Source: Elymus sibiricus (taxonomy: Eukaryota; Streptophyta; Magnoliopsida; Poales; Poaceae). Taken from it: a stretch of 64,000 nucleotides of DNA. Below, one piece after another: positions 30,169 to 41,400 of the stretch (positions are counted from its first letter, which is position 1; each line of letters begins with the position of its first letter). The position numbers were made by a program, and so were the translations under genes. Below the pieces are notes generated by a model. It saw only the letters and a list, made by a program, of their open reading frames with translations, had not been told where the DNA came from and made no database searches. The stretch spans positions 288,428,205 through 288,492,204 of the forward strand of contig CM077665.1 in assembly GCA_039707655.1 (NCBI GenBank). Reading direction: 5' to 3'.

Positions 30169-33100
30169 ATGACGCCCGCCAGCAAGAAGGGGAAGGCCAC
30201 GGCTTCCGCCGCAAGCCCTGCCGCCGTTGGGCCGGCACTCTTGCCCTCCACCATTTCTGACGAGGAGGACTTGGGCCCGGTGCTCCAGCTGGTCGCCGGC
30301 AGGCTGAATGAGGGGCAAGCGACTGAGATCTGGCCAGGCTCGGTAGCGCCGGACAGCCTGCCTGAGACCGTCTACCCCTTCTTCCACCACAGTATCTATG
30401 CCAAGTTGGTCCTGCCATTCTCCAAGTTCTTCTACGCCATCCTCTCCCATTACCAGATCCACGCCATGCATCTTTAGCCCAACTCCATCCTCCTCCAGGC
30501 CATCTTCTCCTTCTATTGTGAGGCATTCGTGGGCGTGAGGCCCTTGGTAGCGCTCTTTTGCCACTTCTTCTATTCGTGATTCATCGCCCCGGACCAACGC
30601 TCCGCGTGCGTCTCCTTTGTTGACGTCAGGGGCGCGAGCATCCATCTGAAGGCCGGGAAAAAGGTGGAGGGCTACCGACAGCATTGGGTCTTCATGAACG
30701 CGTGCCGGGCCAGCTCGCCCCTGGCGGCCCACACGCGCTAGCCTGCGTAGATCCCCGGGTGGTGCCATGAGAAGCTCACCAACCCGAGGGCAGAGCCCAT
30801 CCAGGAGCGCATCGCCGCACACGGGGATGCCTCTCTGACGGGGGCGATGGTCATCATGGAATTCCTGGGGTAGCGTATTGCACCGCTCCAGGCACGCTCG
30901 CGGCCCCTGTGGGAGTTCGCTGGCTCGAGGGACCCGATGAGGCTGCACGTCAGTGGCCTGACGCACGACGAGCTGGATGGGGCCTTAGGGGCTCTACTCG
31001 GCTTCAACCCCGATGGTCTCCCGGAGAAAGTGTCTCCACTGTACGGCTGCGCCGACATGGGGGAGCTAGTCGTGGAGATGCCCGCCTTCGATGAGTGGGG
31101 ACTTGTCGGGCTGTGCGGGAATCCCTTCGTCGCGGTGACGTCCTCGGGCGAGGGCGATGACGGCGAGGACTCGGAAGCGGCGGAAGGAGAGGGGGACGTC
31201 GGCCGGGTGCCGTTGCCCAGTCTCCACACGTCCATGCGCGGCCTTGGGGATGACGACGCTGCCGCGAGCGTGCAGTGCCAGGCAACTGCCCCCAAGCTCG
31301 CAACTGCGGAAGACGGAGTGGGGTCTGACCCCGTGGCCACTCCTATGCCATCGACAGGAGCTCACGTCGAAGGCGCGGCGCCGAGCCCAGCGGCGGCCGC
31401 ACCCCCTCAGGAGGCCCCCTGGCTCCCAAGGAGGGGGAAGCCAGACCGGGCCCGCCGAGGGCCGCATCGTGCGACCTCCATGGGGCGTCGAGAGGGCGCA
31501 CGGGGGCAGCGCGGGAAAGCCATAGGCCACCGCGAAGAAGAGGAAGTGGGCCGCCGGGGACGAGTAAGTACCTCAATCCATTCCCACGTCGTGTGTCTAT
31601 GACTGGTTTGGTCGAGCTGATCCCCTCCCCGGCGCAGGTGTTCCAGCGGCGGAGAGGAGAAGAAGAAGAAGGCGGACGCTAGGGCGAAGGTGGAGCCCGT
31701 CCGGAAGGCAGCCTCAACCCTTGGCCGAAGCCTTGGTGGGCGCGTGGGCGGTTTATGGCAGCCTGGCGCTGTGCTTAGTCGTGCAGGCGACACGGCGGCG
31801 CCTAGCGTCTCCCCGGCGTGGCGAGGGGGCCCATGCCCCAGGGCCGTGACGGTCCAGCCCCCAACACCACCTGCCAGGGCCACGGGGTTCCAGCCTCAGG
31901 CGCCGCCTGCCGGGGCCATGACTGCTCAGCCCCCGGCGCCTCCTACCGAGGCTGGAGCTTCTCAGCCAGCAGGGAAGGGAGGGGCGCCTCAACCTTCGCT
32001 GGCCATCCCGGATCCTGCAACCGGCAATGGCATGGGGCGCGACTTAGACTACCCTCTAGCGATGGTCGCTCCAGGGGCCCCAGAGACCAGCGCGACAGTC
32101 TCCCTAGGCGAATCGCGGGAGTCAAGCGCGGGGGAGAGCTTGGAGCCCCCGGCATCTCAAGTGTAGGGCGCCGGGGCCATCCTTGTTACAGCAGCAGCAA
32201 GCGTCGGGGCGCCAGCCCCTGAGTAAACTCTCACCCTGATGGACAAGAACGCCTTGCTCGGGCGCAGGGCTCTGACCAACGCCCAGGACGCGCTCGACCA
32301 GCTCGGGGCAGACTTTTGAGACGCCGAGGCACGCCTCTCTACCGAGAGCTTGAGGCTCGCCATGGGGTAGTGTCAACTTGACGCCTCCACCAGCGAGGCT
32401 CATAGCAGGGCCGAGGACACCCTTGCGGAGGCCAAGATTTGAGGTCGCCGAGGCGAAGGCCGCTTGTGAGAGGGCTCTTGCCGAGAAAACAATGCTCACC
32501 AAGCGCTTCAAGGAAGCGGAAGCTGGCCTGAATGCGCTTCGGGGGCAAGCCGCACAAGTGCAACAAATCCAACTTTGGGAAGAAGACGTCAAAGCCCGCG
32601 AGGCGAGGCTCGCAGACCGTGACACTGTGATAGTGAAGTTGACGGCCGAGCAAGCCACAAAACGCGGGTGCCTGGAGACGCTACAGTGCGCGGTGGCTGA
32701 AGCCCAAGAGGCCCATTCCAGGGCGGTCTCTGAAGCCAATGCCAAGCTGGACGCCCGGGAGAAGGAGATTCAGGCCGCTGCTGATGCGAGGGCGGCCTCG
32801 GACCACGCCGCGCTTTCCTCCCTCGAGCACAGGGCCCGCAAGGCCCTGGCCTCCATTTGCAGGTTGAGTTTCGATGCCCCTCTTGTCCCTCAGGGCGCCA
32901 GCTATGCTGAGCTCTCCTCCAGTCTCGTGATGGAACTTGAGGACACGACTCAGGTGGTGGATGGCATCCTGGAAGAGGAAAGACATGATCTCTTCTCCGT
33001 GGCGGCGACCCGCGTCTTCAACCATCTTCTCCTTCGCGATCCCAACTTCAAATTCGACGAGGTGACGGGCCCCGTGCCCGAAGAATCTCGCGGCGACATG

Positions 33101-33205
33101 GTGGCGACATTGGAGGGCCACATGAGGGCGTTGCTTGAGAAGTTCTTCTGCGACGATGATGGTGAAGAATCTAGTGGCGAGCCTCCTTTTATCGCCCTGC
33201 AATAA
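30169..33205 (+). pseudogene. Antisense gene of element B2: PF04195-like N-terminus plus coiled-coil C-terminus
   Basis: The best-preserved full-length copy. ATG at 30169 (MTPASKKGKATASAASPAAV). The PF04195-like part is at 30350-30640: YPFFHHSIYAKLVLPFSKFF, SHYQIHAMHL, SFYCEAFVGVRPLVALFCHF. The middle domain is at 30760-31120 (PLWEFAGSRDPMRLHVSGLT, VVEMPAFDEWGLVG), then an acidic region, an intron at 31564-31637, a basic patch with K-runs, a proline-rich region, and a coiled coil (about 32250-32800). The conserved end is ERHDLFSVAATRVFNHLLLR, with TAA at 33203. TAG stops inside (for example L-stop-PNSILL, where B has LQPNSILL) and frameshifts inactivate it. A TATA-like GCATAAAG lies upstream in both B2 (30020) and B (24943). 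Confidence 0.85.
31564..31637 (+). other. Conserved spliceosomal intron in the antisense gene of element B2 (74 bp)
   Basis: Donor GTAAGT after GGGGACGA; acceptor CCCCGGCGCAG. A branch-point-like CTATGACTGG lies inside at about 31599-31608. Splicing joins RKWAAGDE to CSSGGEEKKKKADARAK in an open frame; without splicing, the frame stops at once. Phase 2, as in A and B. Confidence 0.8.
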
Positions 33206-35044
33206 ATCGAGTCCGACTCGAGGAGGCATAAGATGACAGTTTAAGTTGTAGGGAATATTTCAAACTTTGTAATAATTGTTTGTGATCTGTGACTTCTCTT
33301 CCTTGGTTGGGTTTTTCTCTTGCTTGCCTTTGTGCTCCACGTCGGCAGGGCCCAGCCCATCGTTGGAACGCCAGGTCGCGATGCCTGAACTGAACCAGGA
33401 GGTGAGGGGCTACGGGCGCTAGTGAAGGCTCCTGAGGTGCGATGCTCAGGAGTCCCCCTTTGATGCGCAAGCAACCAGCTCGAGAGTCCTCGCGCTCTGC
33501 GTCGGCAGGGCCCAGCCCCGCGCGTACCTCAGCCGTCGCTTGCACGCCAGGAGGTGAGGGCCTATGGGCGTTAGAGAAGGTTCCTGAGACGCGATGCTCA
33601 AGAACCCCCCCCCCCCCTTGATGTGCAAGCAGCCCGCTCAAGAGTTCTCGTGCTTTGCATCGGCAGGGCCCAGCCCCACGCATACCTGATCCGTCACAGG
33701 AACGCTAGGTCGCGATGCCTGAACTGAACCAGGAGATGAGGGGCTACGGGCGCTAGTGAAGGTTCCTGAGACGCGATGCTCAAGAACCCCCCCCCCTTGA
33801 CGCGCAAGCAGCTCTCGTGAAGAAGAATCCTGTGCACAGGAAACCATGGTTGGAGCGCCACACACTTGCCAGCTTACACTTGGGTGTCGTGCGAGGATAT
33901 TAGACACCAAGGACCTCAGGAGGTGACGTGCATGGGAGAAGGCCCGCGAGACAGCGCTCGATCGCTTGGATTTATCAGCGCTACAGGACGAACCCGAGCA
34001 CAGGCACCATGTCCATCCCCTGCTCGCATGAGGTACAAGGGGAAACTGGCGAACGTGGAGCTTAATCGATCATCCACCAGCGCGGAGCATGGGGCTTCCA
34101 CTGGGCGTGGGTCATAGTCAGGGTTCGACAGTATCTCCGCTAGCGCGGAGCATGGGGCTTCCACTGGGGCGTGGGCGGGAGTCCTCCCGAGGCCAGGGCA
34201 TGGCCCTTCAGGAGGCTCCGGGGCGTGTACAACCCCAACCTCATTATTACTTGGGAGGGTCACGGGCGGCGAATTAAAAGAGGTGTCGGACACCCCAGGC
34301 ACATGGCTCAGGAGCTCCTTCCTCAGTTCTTCACGGGGGTTGCACCTCACTCTTCACGCAGCTATGTGCACATGAAACCTGTGACATGGGGGTGACGCGC
34401 GTTGCGTGGCCATCCCGAGGCCCCACACGAAGAGGTTCGACACCGAGGACCCCAGGAGGTGACGTGTACGGGAGCAGCCCGTTAGACAGAGCTCAGTCAC
34501 TCTGGTTTAGCGACGCTGTAGGGACGGACCCGAGCACAGACGCCGTATCGGGTTCCTTCATGAGATGAGCAAGGGAAAACCACCCGATCCATGGCGCCCG
34601 AGGTGACGAAACACCCAACTGGCAATCATACAGATCAAGACGCGCCCTTACTTGCCTATTCTCGGCAATCCCCTGAGGGGCGAGACACCAAGGACCTCAG
34701 GAGGTGACGTGCACAGGAGCAAGCCCGCGAGACAGAGCTCGATCGCTTGGATTTATCAACGCTGCAGGAACGCACCCGAGCACAGACGCCGTGTCTAACA
34801 CCAACCAAAGGATATTCGAGAGAAGGGTCGAAGGAGCGCGGCGATTTCAAGCGATGGCGAGGCACTGAACGCTAGGCTTAAGCCAATAACATAAACCCTG
34901 ACAGGGATAACAAAGTTCGCTACACATCCAAAAAGTGAGAATGCTGCAGGGACGGACCCATGCCATTCTGAGGGTATTGCGGCCTGAAGGGTGCCCTCAA
35001 TTTGAACAAAACAAAAAGTCACTTGGCGATTGTGCTACTGCAGA
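33206..35044 (-). other. Non-coding 3' region of element B2
   Basis: No gene is seen. Three ~160-bp tandem units start near 33343, 33503 and 33661 (word CGGCAGGGCCCAGCCC), with C-runs at their ends. Family ~115-bp repeats are at about 33897-34012, 34436-34552 and 34680-34797. The 63-bp tandem repeat (two copies) starts at 34079 and 34142. The block next to the RT stump (about 34880-35044) is conserved with A and B. Confidence 0.75.
33343..33815. repeat. Three tandem ~160-bp units in element B2
   Basis: Units 33343-33502, 33503-33660 and 33661-33815 share cggcagggcccagccc, gaggtgaggggctacggg and gatgctca followed by a C-run. Element A carries a related single copy inside each triplication unit (about 19310-19390), so the expansion is specific to this copy or lineage. 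Confidence 0.75.
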
Positions 35045-35471
35045 AGTGTCTGGCCGCCCATCGGAGCGCGCCGCGGAGGTCTTCCCCTCAGGGGCAGGCC
35101 GGCTCCTGAGGTCTTGGAGGCTCGCAGGGCCTCGGCACCACGTGAGGCGCCATCGCGAACTGCGCCAGCCTTTGGAAGGCGACGTCTGCGTTTACAAGGC
35201 CAAAGGGCATGCGAACGCGGTGGGTGGCAACATGCGGTCGGAAGAGGCCTTGGGATCTGGCCCGGTTAAGGCCCGTGATGTCGACACACATGCACTCCCT
35301 GCCGCCCCTCCTGGGGGGGACAACCTGGCCACCGGAGCGCTCCGGGCGACGCTCCTCTTGCAACCCGCTGATTTGTTTGGTCGATGAACTCCTGCGACGC
35401 AGGCATCCGGCGCCATGTTCCTCCTTGCGGGGATGTGCAACGAGGCACGCCTCCATGTGGTGCCCGAGCAC
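35045..35471 (-). pseudogene. Reverse transcriptase stump of element B2 with internal deletion
   Basis: Segments seen are MLGHHMEACLVAHPRKEEHG, RECMCVDITGLNRARSQGLF and VRMPFGLVNADVAFQRLAQF, ending in a proline-rich tail similar to that of A. The palm region between NRA and RMPFGL, and all sequence from YxDD onward, are missing, exactly as in A and B. Stops and frameshifts are also present around 35300. Confidence 0.85.
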
Positions 35472-35555
35472 CTCCCTCGTTATACCGGCTAAGTCAGAGG
35501 CTTTCCAGGTGGAAGCCCCCGAGCCTAGCCTGAAGGAGGCGCCGGGCGTGCCTTC

Positions 35556-36437
35556 CTATACCGGGAGCCGGTCGGCGTAGGCAACGGGCACGGGACCCAC
35601 GTCGGCAGGGGTTGCATTCTTGGTCTTTGCGAGGCTTGGGACGGGCAACAGCTGCTTATTCCTCGGGGGTGTGGCCTCGCGAGGCTCAACATCCCCCGCG
35701 TCACCGGAATGCTCTGCCGCGGCAAGCTTGTAGGTGCGCTCGAGGGAGCAGACTGCGTTCTTTTCGTCGCAGGCGATGGTGATCACGCCGCTGCATCCCG
35801 GCATCTTAAGGACGTTGTAGCCATGGTGCGTTGCTACCATAAAATTGGCCAGCGATGGGTATCCCATGCTGGCGTTGTACGGGAGGCCGATGTGCGCCAC
35901 GTCAAAATAGATGAGCTCGGTGTGGTAGTTGTCGCGCGTGCCGAATGTGACAGGGAGGCGGATCTGCCCCAGTGGAGTGGTGGATCTGCTGGTCACCCCG
36001 GAGAACGGCCTGGTCGGCATCAGTTGGTCGTAGGACACCTGGAGCATGTCGAAGGTCTCCACAGAGAGCATGTTGAGGCATCCGCCTCCGTCGATGAGGG
36101 TCTTAGTGACGGCGACATTGCTAATGGTGGGCGTGCATATCATGGGGAGTGCGCACGCGGCGGCAGTGGACTTGAGACTGTCCTCGGCGTCGAAGGAGGT
36201 GGCATACTAGGACCACTTAAGGGGCTTCGTAGCTTCCAGCCTTGGGAGGGCGGCGTTCACCTCGCGAGAAAACTGCTTGAACCGGCGGTTCGACGAAGGG
36301 GTGTGGGCCCCGCCTAGGATGCAAGCCACCGCGTGGGGTTCTTGATAGCCCCTAGCATCCTCATCACGTTGATTGTCGTCACTCCTCCTTGGTGTCGGTG
36401 GCAGCGGGGGGAGCGTGGCGTTGTCCCGAGATCGCAC
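35556..36437 (-). pseudogene. Aspartic protease region of element B2
   Basis: The linker is at 36437-36207 (EDARGYQEPHAVACILGGAH, FKQFSREVNAALPRLEAT). A TAG codon follows at about 36208-36210, where A has CAG. The protease is in the same frame from 36143: VTKTLIDGGGCLNMLSVETF, then HIGLPYNASMGYPSLANFMV. Only the one nonsense codon separates linker and protease, so this is one of the least decayed parts of B2. Confidence 0.85.
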
Positions 36438-37557
36438 CTCACGAGGCTGATCACGCTAGCCGTTGTCACGAGGTCGCTCATGCCAACCCATGGCGAGGGT
36501 TGCCGCCACGACCATCCCACCTGCCGCGGCCACGGCCGCCACCGCCTCCGCAGCCAGCGCCACGGTCGCTGCGCTCTGGGCGCCGTCCTACGCGCTCGTC
36601 TCGGAGGATCCTGAGCTCTTGGTAGTCTTCAGTGTTGTGGGTGTGCAAGTCGTGCTAGATGCAGAACGAGCGGCGGTCTTTCTCAGGCACGCTATGGTCG
36701 CGGCCGTGCTTCTGCTCAGGCTCCGCCGGGAGCATGGTGGGGCCCTTGTGCTTGACCTCCTTACCCTTGTCCTTACCATCATCCGACGTGGTGTCAGGGT
36801 CATCGTGGACGAACAAGCGGCCCTCCTCAGCCTTTGTGCATTTGTCGGTGATGTTGAACATCTCCAAGGCCGAGCTGAGGTTGTCGTTGATGGCGATCTT
36901 TTCGCACATCTTGAGGTTCTTGACACCATTGGTGAACACCATGATTATGGCTTCATCTGTGGTGCGCGAGTTCTTGTTGCGCACCTGGCTGAACCATTGG
37001 ATGTACTTGCGCAGGGTTTCTCCATGGCGCTGCTTCCCGCACTGCAAGTCATTGACTGAGAGGGGCGGTCGTGCGTGCTCTTGAAGTTGGCGATCAACAG
37101 CTCGCAGTGCTCGCTCCACGATGAGACCGAACCCTCGATGAGGTTCAAGATCTAGGATCGTGCGCCATCCTTGAGGGCCATCGGGAGCCAGTTCGCCAAG
37201 ACCTTGTCGTTACCGCCCGCTGCCTCAATGCTCACCGTGTAGAGTTGGAGGAACTCCGTGGGGTCTAGAGTGCCGTCATAGCGTGGGGCGGTAGCGGAGC
37301 AGCTCGCGTGCCACGCGCAGCGCCGCCTGCGCGTTCACCCGCTTGAGCCGAGCATGCGAGGAAGAAGCCATGGCGGTGCGGCCCTCCCTCTGCACAGAGG
37401 GGTGCGCGGAGGAGTCCTGTTGATCGCGGGCAGCGGGGTCAGTGGCCGTTGCACCCTCGGCGCTGGCAGAGTGGCGACGACCACCTCGGCCAACTCGGGC
37501 GGTCTGAACGACCCGGTCCACCCTGCGCTCAGCGCGCACACGGCGAGCGTCGGCCAT
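36438..37557 (-). pseudogene. gag of element B2
   Basis: The ATG (rc of 37555-37557) opens MADARRVRAERRVDRVVQTA and runs to 37276. The core at 37119-36655 contains KYIQWFSQVRNKNSRTTDEA, FTNGVKNLKMCEKIAINDNL and LFVHDDPDTTSDDGKDKGKE. The C-terminal knuckle-like word is HDLHTHNTEDYQEL, with Cys replaced by Tyr, in the neighbouring frame, followed by a Gly/Arg-rich tail. Frameshifts and stops separate the parts, and a stretch of capsid between 37276 and 37150 is poorly preserved. Confidence 0.8.
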
Positions 37558-37625
37558 GGGGTTTGTGAAGCCTGAATCAAAACGGAGCTGGAGAACGTCG
37601 GCGCACCCCTACCTGGCGCGCCAAA

Positions 37626-38415
37626 TGTCGGAATCGGGGCGCCGGAGACCCAAAAAATGTTCGAACACTGGGGTGCACTCGCTCTCCTGCCCTACTCTGC
37701 CTCACAACCTCACGGCGACTCTCCGGCGGCTTAAGCTAAGGAAGACGAACAAAGGACACATGGTTTACCCAGGTTCGGGCCACCTCGCGGTGTAAGACCT
37801 TACTCCTGCTTGTCTGGATTGCTCGAGGATGAGGATGAGTACAAGGTGTGCTCTTGCTTGCCTAGCGTTCGATCCCTCCTACGGTGGTCGGTTTCTACTC
37901 TTATATTCGCCTTGGTCCTCTTCCCCCGAAAACACAAGGCGGGAAGGTTGCCAGAACGGCCAGGTTCAAGGGGGACAGGACTGCAGCATGTCCTGACAAA
38001 ATTGGTCTTTGCCTGCCAAAGCTCTTCGTCGTGATGTGCTCGTGGGCTCGGGGGTGGCATCCGTCCTACCAAGCCCTCGGTCTTGGTCTTCTTGCAAGTG
38101 AAAGGAAACCTTTGGGGATTGCTTTGGGAACCCGCAAGATGACATTGCTCCTCTATCACCAAAGAGGAAACTCTCTCTATCTGCGCCAGCTGGTGCAACC
38201 CTGGGGGCCGCTCTGTGCGAGCCGCGTCATCCACGTGAAGGAGCGGGGCTACTTGACCCCACCAGGCTGACCCCGACGGACCCGCCCCACGAGGACTTCA
38301 GGAGATGGTTCCACGAACGGGCCTCGGGAGGTTCTTGATGGCATGGTTGTCACATGCCACGCGAGGCGCGGGCTCTCCGAAGGCTTTCCTCATGAAGATA
38401 GTTGATGGGCCATTC
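37626..38415 (-). repeat. 5' LTR of element B2, left part (split by LARD-2)
   Basis: Starts TGTCGGAATCGGGGCGCCGG next to the primer-binding site (37611-37625, rc TTTGGCGCGCCAGGT). It is collinear with 29002-29790, and LARD-2 begins at 38416. The last five bases, cattc, are the LARD-2 target duplication. Confidence 0.95.
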
Positions 38416-41400
38416 TGTGGGGACCCCGACTCATAAGTCGTGATCACCGAATGTACATGCACAGTGATCCCAGAGATCAATGCTCACTGAACACACAGAA
38501 ACTGAATAACAAGAGTCTTATAACCATTACATACCATTTTACTCAAAGATGGCCTTTATGGCCAAGTCTTCGTAAACTTGCAGCGGAAATCTTCAACGAT
38601 AGCGTGAACCCATGCCATCTGCCTTAAACCTACAGGCATTCTGACTGGGAAGCGTCCTAGCTCGCATGTCCGTCACCAAGGTAATCTTCTTCATAACGCG
38701 ATCTTTCATGCCTGGCCAATAAAATAACCAGTGGCAAGCCAATGAGTGCTTTGAATGTACTCGCAAGCAACCCATGTTTGGAACAAGGTTCAAGAGAGCA
38801 TGATATAGCACTAAGTAGGTAATTTTGCAGAAAGCTAATTTTGTGTGCAATGACATGATCAAATAACTTATGAAAGCATGCATCAATAGTTGGCAGATAT
38901 CCATATGAACAAGTTATATATATCATCATAAGCAGGGGGTTGAACATCTCATGTTCAGACATCATGTCAAGTCATCTGACTTATCTCAAGGACCATCTTT
39001 GTCACAAACACACCAAGTTTTGGGGAAACATCTGGACCTAGTTTAAGAAGGACCTCCAACTGTCCATGACCGTGGACACGGCTATTCGATTAGTTTTACA
39101 CTCTACCGAGGTTGCACGCTTTACCCACAAGACTCGGGGAACTTCCGTGTCATCCACGACTCGCGGTATATTACATACCCGAGGAAAGCACCCGAACAAT
39201 GCCTTTCCTCTGGTGACACTAAACAAAGAGTCCACTCGATTGGTACACAGCCCTCATGATGTACATCATACGAGCCTCGCTCCAGATCATACCATCCATG
39301 AAGGGACCAACGGTGTGCCCGGTGTCTGTAAAGACAGCGCATGGTCGCCCTACCAGGCACGACCCTGTATCAAGAGTGACCACGTCACTCCCGCCACTAG
39401 TAATGCGGGCTCTTGGCCAGCATCGACCAGAGTAATCAACAAAGCCACTTCCCATATAGGGGTAGAGTGTTCGCACATGTAAGGTTGGGACGGTCAGCAG
39501 ACCTTAAATCTAATCCGTTTTCGAAAACACACACACTCACACAACTTGCTCCGGTACACCACTTCTTTCTCAAGTGGTTACCCAACTCAACATCATCTCC
39601 CTCGGGCATTGATGGCACCCGACGGGGTTTTCGAAAAGTCTTTAAAAATACTTTTGTTTCCATCACGATGCATATTCCCGTCCAATTTGCGTAGCATCAA
39701 CTAAGCATCCTATCTACTCCCACCTGCACAACCCTCATAGGAAGGTAGGGTCATGCACGATGCAAGTATCAACAGTAAAGTATCGGAGGCATCCCACCGA
39801 AGGGGGGGGTACCTTATCAACATGATCAATTCATCGGAACAACAAGTGCTATATGACATGCAATAAAAGGGTTCATAGTCATGGTCAAAGGGCTGCTTGT
39901 CTGGCTCAGCAAAATCTTCGAGGTCTTCACATGCTTCTCATCCATTCCGAGCACTTCGTCTACTTCGTCAACTATCGCTGGAAACAACCGCAATAAGCAA
40001 CACAACAAGCAGAAAATAAAAGTGCTCTATAAATAGGAGTTTACTTTTCTTGGACACCTCTGGTCATGAGAAAAATAACCAAGGAGGTTTCATTGGATGT
40101 GGATCAAGGGGGATTTTTGAACGGTGGAAATGAAAGAATTGATGATCCTATAAGAAGTCTATAGAAAATATTTTCGTAAAAAGGAGTGGATGGTCCAAAC
40201 AAATAGGGCATGATTTTAGAAACATTTGGGAAGTGGTTTCACTGGATTTGGAATTGGGTGAATCTCCTATGATTTTCCTAAGATGGAATAAATGGAAAAA
40301 GGGGCCATTTATTAGATCCAACAGAATTGGTGAAGGGTAAAAATGTTCAACATGGCTAGACAATTTGGGCATGACATTTAGAGCTTCTGGAAATTTGAAT
40401 CACTCCATTTGGAGTTTATTTGGATCCTCTATGGATTTTACAAGAGGGGCATTTGCTAGTTCAAATTTGAATTTAAATTTGAACAATGCAAACACTTGCA
40501 GTGGAAAATATGAAAGTTGTACCATTAAGTAGAATGGAATTATAGAAGAATATAGGAATTTGAATCATAAAAATTGGAGCTGAAATGGATTTGCTATGAA
40601 TATAATATCTCTTTGGAAAAAGGAAATGGTAAAAGAAATTACAAAATCAAGCTGGGCTAAATCACGCCCTGGGCGCAGGATAGCAGCGGCTTTACTGGGC
40701 CGGCCCAGTGGCTCGGCCGTGCGCACGCACAGGGCCACGTCGGAGGCGTATTCTTATGAATACGTCTACTTCGCGGGGAGGTGCGGAAGGCGGATGGCGC
40801 CTCCACTTATGCGCGGCCCCGACCATCGGGTCGCCTACAGGCGGGGCCCGCATGGCAGGCTCATCCCGCTCCTCCCGCTTGAACAGGGGCGAGGCAGGGG
40901 AGGCGGGGCCGAGCGTGTGCCGGCATCGTTCCGGTGGCTCCGGCCACCGTAGGCGATGCCCAGACTACCGTAGGGCTCGGGGTGGAGTCCCGCATCCGTC
41001 TGGGTGCGCCATTTTTGACGGGGGCACCGGGGAGGTCAGGCCTCGGCCGTAGGTGCAGTCCGGCGACGGGCGGCCGTGGGAGCCGCGTTCTGGCCACCGG
41101 AAGGGAGGAAAGGAGTGCGGGGAAAGCTTTTCGCGACGCTGGAGTGTTATGGTGGAGCTCAGAAGAGAGGGGGGCTTGGGCGAGCTCGGATTTGGGCGAG
41201 GCCGAGGCGGCGCCATGGCAGCCATGGTGGAAGGGGTCGAGCTCGGGAGCTCCAGTGGCTTTGCTAGGGGCCTGGGGGAGGGAAAAGGAGCGGACTAGGG
41301 TGTCCAGGGTGCTCGGGGGGGACAGGTAAAGCATGGGGGCGATGGGAGGTCTCGGGCGCGCCTTGGATGCCCTCTGGGTGCGGCGAGCACGCGTTCCAGA

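Noticed and set aside
40861..41334. 157-residue minus-strand frame in the CpG-rich block of the LARD-2 LTR (also at 49758-50261)
   Set aside because: Low-complexity Pro/Ala/Ser composition, no domain, several overlapping frames of similar length on both strands. More likely a composition effect than a protein gene.
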